A program made the position numbers and the translations under genes. A DNA stretch of 64,000 nt from Glaciecola sp964195425 (GTDB taxonomy: Bacteria; Pseudomonadota; Gammaproteobacteria; Enterobacterales; Alteromonadaceae): NCBI GenBank assembly GCA_964195425.1, contig CAXMOM010000058.1:1-64000 (forward strand). The letters are read 5' to 3'. Shown piece after piece: positions 1 through 8,478 of the stretch. The notes beneath the pieces are model-generated. The model was not told the DNA's origin. It was given only the letters and a program-made list of their open reading frames with translations, and searched no databases. Numbering within the stretch: position 1 is the first letter of the stretch; each line of letters opens with the position of its first letter.

Positions 1-273
1 ACATTCTACAGGGATCATACTTAACTTTTTTACGACGCTTTCATTATCATTTATGAGCGATTCAAGCTGAGTTTGAATGCCAGCGGCTTCTAATTTCTGC
101 ATAATGAAGTGGTTGAATTTATTGTTCACCTCACCTTTTCGGCTAAGTTGTTCTATCTTCTCACCGTCAAAAGCAGATGTATCATCCCTAAACTCCAATA
201 TAAGTTTATTGGGATCATCGGTAACAAAAACCGTTTTCGCTTTTCCGCGATACAACTCAGAAACTTTGTGCAT
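1..273 (-). CDS. purC: Phosphoribosylaminoimidazole-succinocarboxamide synthase, N-terminal part
   Basis: This is the first 91 codons of SAICAR synthase, which joins aspartate to CAIR in de novo purine synthesis in the cytoplasm. The gene runs leftward off the window edge, so only the N-terminus is present. The translation begins MHKVSELYRGKAKTVF and continues with a DDTSAFDG stretch and VNNKFNHFIM, the ATP-binding N-terminal half typical of PurC (about 237 residues in E. coli). The start ATG is the complement of 271-273. It lies 32 bases downstream of bamC, matching the dapA-bamC-purC order of E. coli and its relatives. Confidence 0.95.
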   Translation of the reverse strand, partial: MHKVSELYRGKAKTVFVTDDPNKLILEFRDDTSAFDGEKIEQLSRKGEVNNKFNHFIMQKLEAAGIQTQLESLINDNESVVKKLSMIPVEC

Positions 274-305
274 GACTACTCCACTAGTAAATTTAACTTT
301 TTGGC

Positions 306-1409
306 CTATAAATCTAGGTTGTCAGAGGCCATTTGTTGTTGAAATACAGGGAAAATATCGCTTGTTTGCTTAGCATCAAACGCAACGTTCTCATTGTTTT
401 TAAATGTAACGCTAGAGTTTTCACCAGCACGCTCAACAAAAATGCGATAGTCATCTTTCTCTAGCGGTAATTCATCTTCCGCAAATAGGCCTGACCAAAA
501 ACCATCTTCAGTGCCATTATATACAACAAACATAATACCAGATGATTGGTCCAAATCGATAACATCAAAGCCCATCGTTCTTAATACCAATAGTAATCTG
601 GGCCATGCATTGTTGTAGCTAGCATTAACCAGCATGGCTGAATCGCCATCGGCATTGAAACCTAGTTCAGACGTAAATCCATCTCTTATTTTTGCATACC
701 GTTCAGACCTAGCTAAGCGAACACCAAAATCATATTCCTCAATAATATAGTTTAGAAACTCGACTTCATTTGTACGCTGTGTAATGGGGTCCATTTCTGT
801 TATCGCCGCATTACCATCTTCATCTATATAATCGACAATCTCATTGGTCAAAGATGCGGTTCTTCCATGGGGCGCTAAATTGAGTGACAATTTGAATTTT
901 TTGGCTTGTTCAACATACTCGTTCGAAAATTCATACCAACTGGTATCTAGTTCAGTGACAGAAATAACCCAATCGGTAACGAGAGTATTATTCTCTCTAT
1001 CAAAGTCTGCTACACCAATGTTATTTTGTTCTAAATAAGACAACACCTTATCCCATATAGTTTTATCAAGGGTACGATTATCGTCTATTTGATCAAACAT
1101 GACGATAGCGCCGTCACTGCCCTCTTCAACATGTGAACCATCTACCAGCGGCAATACCAAACGAGGTGAGCTAATTCTAATGGTTTCACCTAAAAGCGCT
1201 TTAGTACTAATTGAAGACTCTAAAATAGGCAGATCGTAGCGGTTGGAACGTTGAGGCCTTTCTAGGTCGTCAGGAACTTTCAATTCAACACTTTGTTGTT
1301 TAGCCTCCATATATTCATAATCACCAGACGTACGCTCTCGAGAGCCTGGACTTGAGCATGCGCTTACCACTAATGCCGCGCAAATGGTGAAGATAAGGTT
1401 ATTTTTCAT
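306..1409 (-). CDS. bamC: Outer membrane assembly lipoprotein BamC
   Basis: BamC (NlpB) is an accessory lipoprotein of the BAM complex, which inserts beta-barrel proteins into the outer membrane. The 367-residue product starts with a lipoprotein signal ending in the lipobox VSAC, with Cys18 as the lipidated residue, followed by a low-complexity polar segment as in E. coli BamC (344 residues). Two helix-grip-like domains follow. The gene lies 6 bases downstream of dapA and just upstream of purC, the classic dapA-bamC arrangement, so it is probably cotranscribed from the dapA promoter. The family call rests on gene order, length and lipoprotein form, since BamC diverges quickly in sequence. Confidence 0.9.
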   Translation of the reverse strand: MKNNLIFTICAALVVSACSSPGSRERTSGDYEYMEAKQQSVELKVPDDLERPQRSNRYDLPILESSISTKALLGETIRISSPRLVLPLVDGSHVEEGSDGAIVMFDQIDDNRTLDKTIWDKVLSYLEQNNIGVADFDRENNTLVTDWVISVTELDTSWYEFSNEYVEQAKKFKLSLNLAPHGRTASLTNEIVDYIDEDGNAAITEMDPITQRTNEVEFLNYIIEEYDFGVRLARSERYAKIRDGFTSELGFNADGDSAMLVNASYNNAWPRLLLVLRTMGFDVIDLDQSSGIMFVVYNGTEDGFWSGLFAEDELPLEKDDYRIFVERAGENSSVTFKNNENVAFDAKQTSDIFPVFQQQMASDNLDL

Positions 1410-1415
1410 TTGGTT

Positions 1416-2294
1416 TTATATTAATCCTAGTTCTTTTAACTCTTGTTCGATACTTATTTGCTGATTAAGTTCAGGCAAAACCATAGGTAATCGTAAAAAT
1501 GGAGATGTCATCTTTGTCATTTTATATAGCGCCCATTTAGGTAAAACAGGATTAGGCTCTAAAAATAGCGTGCGATGCAGCCGCTGCAATTTATTATCAA
1601 TTGCAATAGCCTCGTTATATTGTTTAGCTAAGGAATGTTCACACATGGCAGACATTTGTGCCGGAGCGATATTAGCTGTTACTGATATTACCCCATGCCC
1701 GCCCTTATTTATAAATGCACACCCAGTAGCATCATCACCGCTGAACAATAAGAAATCTTTTGGTAATACCGATTGTAGTTCGGCTAAACGATTTAAATCA
1801 CCCGTTGCATCTTTAATACCCACAATGTTTGGGTGAGAGGATAAAATAGCCACCGTACTCGTTTTCATGTCTACAACTGTTCGAGACGGCACATTGTAAA
1901 GCATAAGCGGTAATTCAGACGCACTTGCAATTGCAGTAAAGTGGGCAACAAGTCCAGCCTGCTGAGGTTTGTTATAGTAAGGCACAACACTTAAAAATCC
2001 GTCCACGCCTAATTTCTCGACTTGCTTAGTAAGAAATACCGCTTCATCGGTAGAGTTTGCACCCGTACCTGCGAGTACCGGAATTTTACCTGCTACACAT
2101 TCAACTATAAATTGAATGACCTTTATGTGTTCTTCAAAGGGCAGTGTAGCCGACTCTCCAGTAGTGCCAACTGCAACTATTCCATGGGTCTTATTTTGTA
2201 TATGAAAATCGACTAACTGTGCCAGACTCGCGTAATCAACTTCGCCTGAATCAAACATAGGCGTAACTAGCGCTACAAAACTACCTTGGAACAT
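1416..2294 (-). CDS. dapA: 4-hydroxy-tetrahydrodipicolinate synthase
   Basis: DapA condenses pyruvate with aspartate semialdehyde, the first committed step of the diaminopimelate/lysine pathway. At 292 residues it matches the E. coli enzyme in length. Visible landmarks are the GTTGESATL segment (Thr44/Thr45), the YNVPSRT segment with the catalytic Tyr133 and the substrate-carboxylate-binding Arg138, and the Schiff-base Lys161 in GIKDATGD. It is the first gene of the leftward dapA-bamC-purC run. It is divergent from gcvR, with a 206-base intergenic region that should hold both promoters. Confidence 0.97.
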   Translation of the reverse strand: MFQGSFVALVTPMFDSGEVDYASLAQLVDFHIQNKTHGIVAVGTTGESATLPFEEHIKVIQFIVECVAGKIPVLAGTGANSTDEAVFLTKQVEKLGVDGFLSVVPYYNKPQQAGLVAHFTAIASASELPLMLYNVPSRTVVDMKTSTVAILSSHPNIVGIKDATGDLNRLAELQSVLPKDFLLFSGDDATGCAFINKGGHGVISVTANIAPAQMSAMCEHSLAKQYNEAIAIDNKLQRLHRTLFLEPNPVLPKWALYKMTKMTSPFLRLPMVLPELNQQISIEQELKELGLI

Positions 2295-2500
2295 CTTAAC
2301 TCCCCTTTTTTTAGATGCGCAATAGTAGTGTGCTAAAGTCCTAAAAACAAGCGTTTCACTCGTAATTAATTAATAAACTGGCGAAAAAAGGGATTCAAAA
2401 AAAATATTAGATCGGTATTTCGCCAATCACATTATTACTGATACCATGTACGCCTTGAATGATAATACTCATCAGCTGTTTAATTTTGGAATAGAGAAAC

Positions 2501-3055
2501 ATGCAAGAACAACTCATTATAAATATTTTAGGAAAGAGTTCATTGCTTGCACTAAGCAATATAACCGCTTGCATTAGTAAATATAATTGTAATATTTTAG
2601 ACAGTCGTCATGCTCAATACGGCACAGATTTTTCGTTAACAATGATCGTAAGCGGCGCACAATCGGCGGTAACATTACTTGAAATTGAGTTGTCTACGCT
2701 ATGCGTCACTGATGATCTTCTTTGTATGATGAAGCGTACCACTGGTCATCGAAAGCAAAACATTGAACAAGTTATTAATTTGGCTTTCTCAGGTAACGAT
2801 GCAAGTGGTGTTATGCACAATGTTACCCAAGGATTAGCGACATATGGTGTATCCGTTAGTGCGGTTCGACAAAAAACATATGCCAAAGAAGGTCAGAATA
2901 TTCTTGAATGTAAAATGATTTTAACGACCCCAAAAACCACTGACTTACCCACGTTTGATACAAATATTAAGTCTCTTCTTCACGGAATGGGACTACATGG
3001 TAAAATTAGCCACAATCCAATTAAGGAAAATGATGAATACACTGAAAGCTGGTGA
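2501..3055 (+). CDS. gcvR: Glycine cleavage system transcriptional repressor-like ACT protein GcvR
   Basis: GcvR is an ACT-domain protein that binds the activator GcvA and converts it to a repressor of the glycine cleavage operon. The 184-residue product (E. coli GcvR about 190) has two ACT-type halves: residues 1-80 beginning MQEQLIINILGKSS, and about 90-170. It has no DNA-binding domain, consistent with action through a protein partner. Its 3' end overlaps the start of bcp by 23 bases, so the two are probably translationally coupled. Divergence from dapA matches the E. coli dapA/gcvR-bcp locus. No ligand-binding motif can be assigned by eye. Confidence 0.88.
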   Translation: MQEQLIINILGKSSLLALSNITACISKYNCNILDSRHAQYGTDFSLTMIVSGAQSAVTLLEIELSTLCVTDDLLCMMKRTTGHRKQNIEQVINLAFSGNDASGVMHNVTQGLATYGVSVSAVRQKTYAKEGQNILECKMILTTPKTTDLPTFDTNIKSLLHGMGLHGKISHNPIKENDEYTESW

Positions 3056-3491
3056 TGCTGCCCCACAATTTACACTTCAAAACCAACGTGGCCAAGATAT
3101 TGATATTGCGACGCTTCAAGGTGGAAAAGTGTTGGTCTACTTTTATCCTAAAGCTTCTACACCAGGCTGCACGGTTCAGGCAAAGGGCCTACGCGACAGT
3201 ACCAAAAAGCTCGATGCGAAAGATGTAACCGTATTAGGTATTAGCCCAGACCCGGTAAGCCGCCTTGCAAAGTTTGTCGAGAAAGAGTCATTGAATTTTG
3301 ATTTGTTGTCCGATGAAGATCATGCCATTGCCAATGCTTTTGGCGTGTGGGGCTTAAAGAAGTTTATGGGTAAAGAGTATGATGGAATTCATAGACTTAG
3401 TTTCTTGATAGATGAAACGGGTGTAATTAGCCACGTGTTTGATAAATTCAAAACCAAAGACCATCATGAAGTTGTGCTAGCTGCATTATAA
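3033..3491 (+). CDS. bcp: Peroxiredoxin of the Bcp/PrxQ family, single-cysteine variant
   Basis: Bcp is a thiol peroxidase that reduces hydrogen peroxide and organic hydroperoxides. The reading frame is open further upstream, but MNTLKAGDAAP matches the known Bcp N-terminus. The sequence TTAAGGAAA lies just before tandem ATGs at 3030 and 3033, so 3033 is chosen; this gives 152 residues. The peroxidatic Cys46 sits in TPGCTVQ. The second cysteine of E. coli Bcp, five residues on, is replaced here by Lys51, and no other cysteine exists in the protein. Resolution of the sulfenic acid must therefore use an external thiol. The gene overlaps gcvR and is followed by a strong hairpin terminator. Confidence 0.95.
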   Translation: MNTLKAGDAAPQFTLQNQRGQDIDIATLQGGKVLVYFYPKASTPGCTVQAKGLRDSTKKLDAKDVTVLGISPDPVSRLAKFVEKESLNFDLLSDEDHAIANAFGVWGLKKFMGKEYDGIHRLSFLIDETGVISHVFDKFKTKDHHEVVLAAL

Positions 3492-3510
3492 TTTTAAGTG
3501 TTTATTAAGT

Positions 3511-3539
3511 AAAAAAGCCTGCTCTTAGCAGGCTTTTTT
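3511..3539 (+). terminator. Rho-independent terminator after bcp
   Basis: The arms AAAGCCTGC and GCAGGCTTT flank a five-base loop and are bordered by an A-run and a T-run. It ends the gcvR-bcp transcript. The A-run on the other side means it could also act leftward, though perM already ends about 90 bases away. Confidence 0.9.
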
Positions 3540-3629
3540 AGTAGTTGATTTAACGTAGATTGTTTAGCCGTAGATCGTTAATATATCGCTTCTACTCAGC
3601 CCGCCAATATAGAACTAAAAAGCAATCAC

Positions 3630-4718
3630 CTATAGCTTCACGCTATCTTTTATAGCCTGCTCTGCAATGATATTGGGTGAAGACCAAGCGGTTATCAAAG
3701 CCTTGACCAGTGTGGCTAAGGGAATCGCAAAAAACACTCCCCAAAAACCCCATAAGCCACCAAACAAGAGTACCGCCACAATAATGTACAGTGGATGTAA
3801 ACTCACGGCTTCGGAAAACAAAATAGGCACTAATAAATTCCCATCCAATGCTTGAATGATAAAATAGACAATCATGAGATAGCCGAAGGCAGACGTAAAT
3901 CCAAATTGAAACAAGCCCACTACCGCAACGGGAATTGTAATTACTGCGGCGCCAATGTAAGGAATAAGTACTGAAAACCCTACAAGTACTCCAAGTAGGA
4001 CGGCAAAACGTAAATCGAGAATACTAAAGGCAATACTGCTAACTGCACCAACAATGACTATTTCAATCACTTTACCACGAATATAATTAGCAATTTGTAG
4101 GTTCATCTCCTCCCCAACCTGCGTGATTAAGCGCCTTTCATTGGGTAGAATTGCTGAAATACTATGCATAAATGCTTTTTTATCGTTTAGCATGAAAAAG
4201 ACCATAAGAGGCACCAATATTATATAAATTAATATTGCAGCTATATCTCCAATAGAACTAAAAGAAGCAGACAAAATTTGCTCACCAAACGAAACCAATC
4301 GTTCGTTAACACCTTCCATTGCGGTTTGTATGTAACCCACTTCAATCAAAGATGGGTATTTGGCAGGTAAGCTTGTTATCCAGGTTTGCGCAGATGCCCA
4401 TATGAGTGGGATGTCTTTGACCAGATTAATACTTTGTTTGGTAATGACAGGAATTAAGCTAATCGCTAGAATAAAACTAAGCAAGAAAAACACAACCAAT
4501 GTGGAGCTGGTCGCTAACCACCGCCTTACGCCCATTTTTTCCATTTTGGTTACTGGTACATCAAGTAAGTATGCAATCACAATGGCGACCAATACGGGCA
4601 TTAAAATGCCACCAAACACATAAAGCGCAATCGCAGTTATGAGAAGAAACAACAGAAGCATAAGTGCATTTGGGTCTGAAAACTTGCGCTTATACCAATT
4701 TCCGAAAACACCTAACAT
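3630..4718 (-). CDS. perM: AI-2E family transporter / PerM-like permease
   Basis: This is a polytopic inner-membrane protein of the AI-2E exporter superfamily (PF01594), which includes E. coli PerM (YfgO). The 362-residue product has an N-terminal pair of hydrophobic segments (about residues 17-60), another at about 70-95, a soluble region at about 100-150, and a C-terminal bundle with GVLVGFSVLIPYIGA and a final glycine-rich segment (GGLWGFWGVFFAIPLATL). The last is typical of the family. The substrate in proteobacteria is not settled. It is divergent from bepA across a 189-base gap, the same neighbour as in E. coli. Confidence 0.85.
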   Translation of the reverse strand: MLGVFGNWYKRKFSDPNALMLLLFLLITAIALYVFGGILMPVLVAIVIAYLLDVPVTKMEKMGVRRWLATSSTLVVFFLLSFILAISLIPVITKQSINLVKDIPLIWASAQTWITSLPAKYPSLIEVGYIQTAMEGVNERLVSFGEQILSASFSSIGDIAAILIYIILVPLMVFFMLNDKKAFMHSISAILPNERRLITQVGEEMNLQIANYIRGKVIEIVIVGAVSSIAFSILDLRFAVLLGVLVGFSVLIPYIGAAVITIPVAVVGLFQFGFTSAFGYLMIVYFIIQALDGNLLVPILFSEAVSLHPLYIIVAVLLFGGLWGFWGVFFAIPLATLVKALITAWSSPNIIAEQAIKDSVKL

Positions 4719-4907
4719 GTGAGCTATCCTTTATTTAGTAGAGATATTTTATCTTGTTATATATGGTGATGATTTGTTTTTCACGCTATATTACAGGCTA
4801 TGTCGTGTGTTCTTGAACAATATTGTCAATCGCTGAAACTTAGCTGACCGTTATAGGTCTATACATAGTATAAATTATATAGTCAAAGATGGAAGTAGCT
4901 AATTTAG

Positions 4908-6401
4908 ATGAAGTTATTGTATAAAAAGTTTATCGCTTATAACAAACTTATCGTGTTTTTGTTGTTGTGTTTGTATGGGCAAAATACAATCGCTCAAACG
5001 ATATCCCAATCAATAGAAAGCAATAGAAATCAGCTACCTGAGATTGGCGTTGTAGCTTCAGACGCACTTACTATCGATAAAGAAAAGATAGTTGGCGATA
5101 TTATTATGCGCCAGATGCGCGGGCAAGCCCCTCTTGTTCAAGATCCAGTATTGCAAGAATACATTCAGGGAATTGGCAATAGATTAGTTATCCATGCCGA
5201 TAATACGAAGTTTCCATTCCGATTTTTCATGATTAATAACCCCGTCCTTAACGCATTTGCATTCTATGGCGGCCATATTGGTATCCATACCGGTTTATTA
5301 ACCGCCGCGTCTACGGAAAGTGAGTTAGCGTCTGTATTGGCCCACGAAGTAGCTCACGTAACTCAGCGACATTTAGCTCGGCGAGTACAAATGCAAAAGC
5401 GCAATTCTCCACTCCAAATAGCCAGTATGATAGGCGGATTACTACTCGCTATTGCTGACCCTGAGGCGGGCATAGCTGCGGTACAAGCTAGCTCTGCGGC
5501 AGGCCAACAAGCAAATATTAACTTTACTCGAAATAACGAGCAAGAAGCTGACAATATAGGCATTAGCATATTGTATCGAGCAGGCTTTGACCCTCAAGGT
5601 GCCCCTGGTTTTTTCGAAAAAATGCTTGCGCAGTCTCGCGGACGCTCTACTCAGTTAGCATTTCTGCAAACCCACCCACTACCTGCTGACCGAGTGGCAC
5701 AAACCATTACACGTGCACGCAGTTACGGTGTGCGCAATTTATCTCCCAAACTAGATTTCCATCTGGCAAAAGCCAGAATTCAAGGTCGCTATATGAGTAC
5801 TCCTGAGCGCAACATTAACCTTTTTCACAGCCAACTTAAAAGTGGTAATAGTGTTGAGCAAAAGGCAGCACACTATGGATTAGCGATTAGTTTGTTTGAA
5901 GTTGAACGACTCGATGATGCAAAAGAAGTCCTAGATGAATTAATAAAAGCAGATGCAGAAAATTTATTTTATCTTGACCTAATGACCGACATTCACATTA
6001 AGCAAGAAGAGCCTGGCAAAGCGATTTCCCTACTAACACCCTTGTGGAGAAATAAACCACAAAACTCTGTACTAACACTTAATTTGGCTAACGCTTACAT
6101 TAGCGCACAAAATTACGAACCAGCTATTCAAATGCTTAGGGATTTACTTCTTGTAAATAAAGAAAACATCCTGGCATACCAATTGTTAAATGATGCCTAT
6201 AATCGTAATCAAATGAAAAAAGAAGCACATATGACACAAGCAGAAATTTACGCGCTAATATCGGCTTACCCATTAGCCATTGATGAGCTGCAATTTGCGT
6301 ATAATCAAGTAGGCGCCGACACATTAGAAAAACAGCGAATTAAAGGGCGTATTGCGCAATTTCGTCAAGCACAAGCTTCGATGATGAGCCTTAGTATTTA
6401 A
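4908..6401 (+). CDS. bepA: Periplasmic M48 metalloprotease/chaperone BepA with TPR domain
   Basis: BepA (YfgC) works with the BAM complex, helping LptD and other outer-membrane proteins mature and degrading misassembled ones. The 497-residue product (E. coli 487) has an N-terminal signal peptide ending near residue 30 (TIAQ). Its M48 catalytic domain carries HEVAH at 146-150, with the third zinc ligand probably in the NNEQEADNIG segment. A C-terminal tetratricopeptide region runs from about residue 310 to 480. It lies between perM and yfgD as in E. coli and converges on the thioredoxin-like gene 28 bases away. Function is assigned by family knowledge; the zinc motif is directly visible. Confidence 0.94.
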   Translation: MKLLYKKFIAYNKLIVFLLLCLYGQNTIAQTISQSIESNRNQLPEIGVVASDALTIDKEKIVGDIIMRQMRGQAPLVQDPVLQEYIQGIGNRLVIHADNTKFPFRFFMINNPVLNAFAFYGGHIGIHTGLLTAASTESELASVLAHEVAHVTQRHLARRVQMQKRNSPLQIASMIGGLLLAIADPEAGIAAVQASSAAGQQANINFTRNNEQEADNIGISILYRAGFDPQGAPGFFEKMLAQSRGRSTQLAFLQTHPLPADRVAQTITRARSYGVRNLSPKLDFHLAKARIQGRYMSTPERNINLFHSQLKSGNSVEQKAAHYGLAISLFEVERLDDAKEVLDELIKADAENLFYLDLMTDIHIKQEEPGKAISLLTPLWRNKPQNSVLTLNLANAYISAQNYEPAIQMLRDLLLVNKENILAYQLLNDAYNRNQMKKEAHMTQAEIYALISAYPLAIDELQFAYNQVGADTLEKQRIKGRIAQFRQAQASMMSLSI

Positions 6402-6429
6402 TTAGTTCAAGCTTAACTAGGCATGTAAA

Positions 6430-6909
6430 TTACAAAGCTGAAATAACTTCGTTTAAAGTAGCGGTGGTTTGTTCCCCTAAGAGTTGCCCTGCTAACTCGC
6501 CGTTTGGCTTTATAATGAATGTGGCAGGCAAGTATTGAGGCTTTTCAAATGAAAAATCATTCATAACTTCAGATACTAGGGGAAATTCAATGTTATATTT
6601 TGTTTGGATTGCTTTTAGTTTTTCATTGCTCAGATTGTCAAAGCTGACTGCAAATAGTTTCACGTTATCAGGTGCTTGATGATAAAATTCATTGAGCTCA
6701 GGTATTTCGCGTAAACACGGTGCGCACCACTCGGCGAAATAGTTGACTACAACAATAGAGCCTTCTAAATCAGAATGTTTATACGTTTTTTCATCTAAGG
6801 TTTTAAAATCATATGACAATAAATTGTACGAAAACAAACCTCCCGCAAAAGCACATGCTGCTAAAATGAACCAAACTAGTGTGCTGCGTATTTTATTATG
6901 AGAAGCCAT
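6430..6909 (-). CDS. TlpA/ResA-like membrane-anchored thioredoxin-fold protein
   Basis: This is a thiol-disulfide oxidoreductase predicted to face the periplasm. The open frame extends to a TTG at 6924, but the ATG at 6909 is preceded by ACAGG and gives a 159-residue protein starting MASHNKIRSTLVWF, with one N-terminal membrane anchor. The redox motif WCAPC lies in VVNYFAEWCAPCLREIPEL, followed by the cis-proline segment (YLPATFII). Homologues keep thiols reduced for cytochrome c assembly or other envelope targets; no such partner is encoded nearby, so the target is unknown. It is divergent from yfgD with only about 40 bases between starts. Confidence 0.85.
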   Translation of the reverse strand: MASHNKIRSTLVWFILAACAFAGGLFSYNLLSYDFKTLDEKTYKHSDLEGSIVVVNYFAEWCAPCLREIPELNEFYHQAPDNVKLFAVSFDNLSNEKLKAIQTKYNIEFPLVSEVMNDFSFEKPQYLPATFIIKPNGELAGQLLGEQTTATLNEVISAL

Positions 6910-6950
6910 TAAACCTGTAATCAATTATTTTATTATCAAGGAGCGTAATA

Positions 6951-7319
6951 ATGCCTAATCCCGTTTTATATCACAACCCTAGATGTTCCAAAAGTCGCCA
7001 AGCGCTAGCTTTCTTAGAAGCTCAGAATATTAATGTAGTCGTAGTGGAATATCTTAAAACACCTTTATCTAGCAGTGATATTACTCAATTGTATACCTCG
7101 TTAAAATCAGCAAGCGCCGTTACTAAAGCCTTGGATATGGTTCGTATAAAAGAGTCTGAATTCACCTTGGCGGGCTTATCTAAAGTGTCTACCGATTCTG
7201 AAGTTATAAATGCAATTGCGCTATTTCCTAGACTACTTGAGCGTCCGATTTTTCAAAAAGATGGCTTGGCGGCCGTTGGCAGACCACTGTACAATATTGA
7301 GGCCATGTTTAATGACTAA
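6951..7319 (+). CDS. yfgD: ArsC-family reductase YfgD
   Basis: This is a small glutaredoxin-fold reductase of the arsenate reductase (ArsC) family. The 122-residue product has the catalytic Cys12 in YHNPRCSKSR, which matches the NPxC(S)xSR pattern of the YfgD branch rather than the classical ArsC CGTSR. It ends with the conserved RPLYNIEAMF-type segment. The start is supported by AAGGAGCG about 8 bases upstream. Its place after bepA and before hda matches E. coli yfgD. No arsB or arsR is present, so a role in arsenic resistance is not implied by context. Its stop overlaps the wrbA start by 8 bases. Confidence 0.9.
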   Translation: MPNPVLYHNPRCSKSRQALAFLEAQNINVVVVEYLKTPLSSSDITQLYTSLKSASAVTKALDMVRIKESEFTLAGLSKVSTDSEVINAIALFPRLLERPIFQKDGLAAVGRPLYNIEAMFND

Positions 7320-7902
7320 AGTGTTAGTGCTTTACTATTCAAAAAACGGGCGAACTAAAAATCTTGCAAAAAAAATTGCTGCAGGTATAGAACAGGCCGG
7401 CGCTATTGCCGTGCTACGAACCGTTCCTGGCATAACCGCCAGAACAAACATTAAGCCTGAACCTGCTGTACCGATTGATGGCGATATTTATGTCAGTAAA
7501 CGTGATTTAATTGAGTGTGATGGATTAGCAATGGGCAGTCCAACTCACTTTGGCAATATGGCGTCACCTTTAAAATATTTTATAGATTCGTTAACTGATA
7601 TCTGGCTAAAAGGTGCATTAGTTGATAAACCTTGCTGTGTTTTTACGTCTAGTTCAAGCATGCATGGAGGTCAGGAAAGTACCCTAGTATCTATGATGCT
7701 ACCTTTATTTCATCATGGTATGTGTATACTAGGCTTGCCATATTCCGAACCTGAATTACACACAACGTTAAGTGGCTGTAGTCCTTATGGTGTGTCGAGT
7801 GTACAAATAGGTGATAACGATGAACTCAGTGACGATGAAGCTGTGTTAAGTGTTAAGATGGGCTTTCGATTAGCACAACACGCAATAAAGTTAGCAAAAT
7901 AA
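7312..7902 (+). CDS. wrbA: NAD(P)H:quinone oxidoreductase, WrbA family flavoprotein
   Basis: WrbA proteins are FMN-containing quinone reductases that carry out two-electron reduction and limit semiquinone formation. The open frame extends upstream to 7210, but MTKVLVLYYSKNGRT is the true flavodoxin-like N-terminus with the FMN phosphate-binding loop, so the ATG at 7312 is chosen, giving 196 residues (E. coli WrbA 198). Other family features are GSPTHFGNMASPLK and FTSSSSMHGGQEST. The 8-base overlap with yfgD indicates translational coupling. The following DUF2069 gene starts 30 bases later and may share the transcript. Confidence 0.92.
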   Translation: MTKVLVLYYSKNGRTKNLAKKIAAGIEQAGAIAVLRTVPGITARTNIKPEPAVPIDGDIYVSKRDLIECDGLAMGSPTHFGNMASPLKYFIDSLTDIWLKGALVDKPCCVFTSSSSMHGGQESTLVSMMLPLFHHGMCILGLPYSEPELHTTLSGCSPYGVSSVQIGDNDELSDDEAVLSVKMGFRLAQHAIKLAK

Positions 7903-7932
7903 GCTCAATTACCCTTTTTACGAGATGATTAC

Positions 7933-8475
7933 ATGCCACAAAGCAATGACTCCAAAAGCGCTACAACAAACGATTCTCCCATTGATAGTTCTTCGGTAAC
8001 GGTAACGGTAACTGCCGACGATGACATAGCGTCAACAACAAATTTAAAAAACGTTCCTATGTCCCCCAAGGTCAAAGCTTATCGCTATATGGCCCTCATA
8101 GGTCATTTAGGTTTATTGGCATGGATGTCAATTTGGTATTTAGGCTTATCAGGAGCCCGAGATTACTCAATAACTTTTATCTTTATTGTATACCTGCTGC
8201 CTTTACTCTTCCCGCTTTACGGTATTGTAAAAGCTAAGCCATATACCCATGCTTGGTCGTGCTTTGTTGTACTTTGGTATTTCATGCACAGCGCTACCAC
8301 TATGTATGTTGAACCAACGTATATTATTCATGCCGTTATCGAAATGGTATTCGTAATTATGATGTTTGTAGGGTGTGCTATGTTTGCTCGTTTACGCGGC
8401 CAAGAGTTAGGTACCGGATTGCCTAAGTTAAGCAAAGTCATGGAACAGGAAAAAGAATTATTTGAAGGTAAGTAG
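7933..8475 (+). CDS. DUF2069 inner-membrane protein
   Basis: This is a 180-residue membrane protein of the DUF2069 family (PF09842), of unknown function. After a polar, Ser/Thr/Asp-rich N-terminus of about 45 residues come four hydrophobic segments (about residues 55-75, 80-100, 107-125 and 132-152), then a short charged tail. A later start at the internal Met in MSPKVKAYRYM is possible, because the first 42 residues are low-complexity. The family is commonly next to wrbA or hda in Alteromonadales and Shewanella, as here. It is followed after 3 bases by the lipoprotein gene. Confidence 0.8.
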   Translation: MPQSNDSKSATTNDSPIDSSSVTVTVTADDDIASTTNLKNVPMSPKVKAYRYMALIGHLGLLAWMSIWYLGLSGARDYSITFIFIVYLLPLLFPLYGIVKAKPYTHAWSCFVVLWYFMHSATTMYVEPTYIIHAVIEMVFVIMMFVGCAMFARLRGQELGTGLPKLSKVMEQEKELFEGK

Positions 8476-8478
8476 ATA

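Noticed and set aside
1..342. Rightward ORFs over the first 340 bases
   Set aside because: The leftward frame is a clear PurC N-terminus; the rightward frames are its shadows.
2955..3032. Upstream extension of bcp to 2955
   Set aside because: It would overlap gcvR by 100 bases and adds 26 residues not found in Bcp; the family N-terminus starts at 3033.
6907..6924. TTG at 6924 as the start of the TlpA-like gene
   Set aside because: The ATG at 6909 has ACAGG just upstream and gives a standard anchor; the TTG has none.
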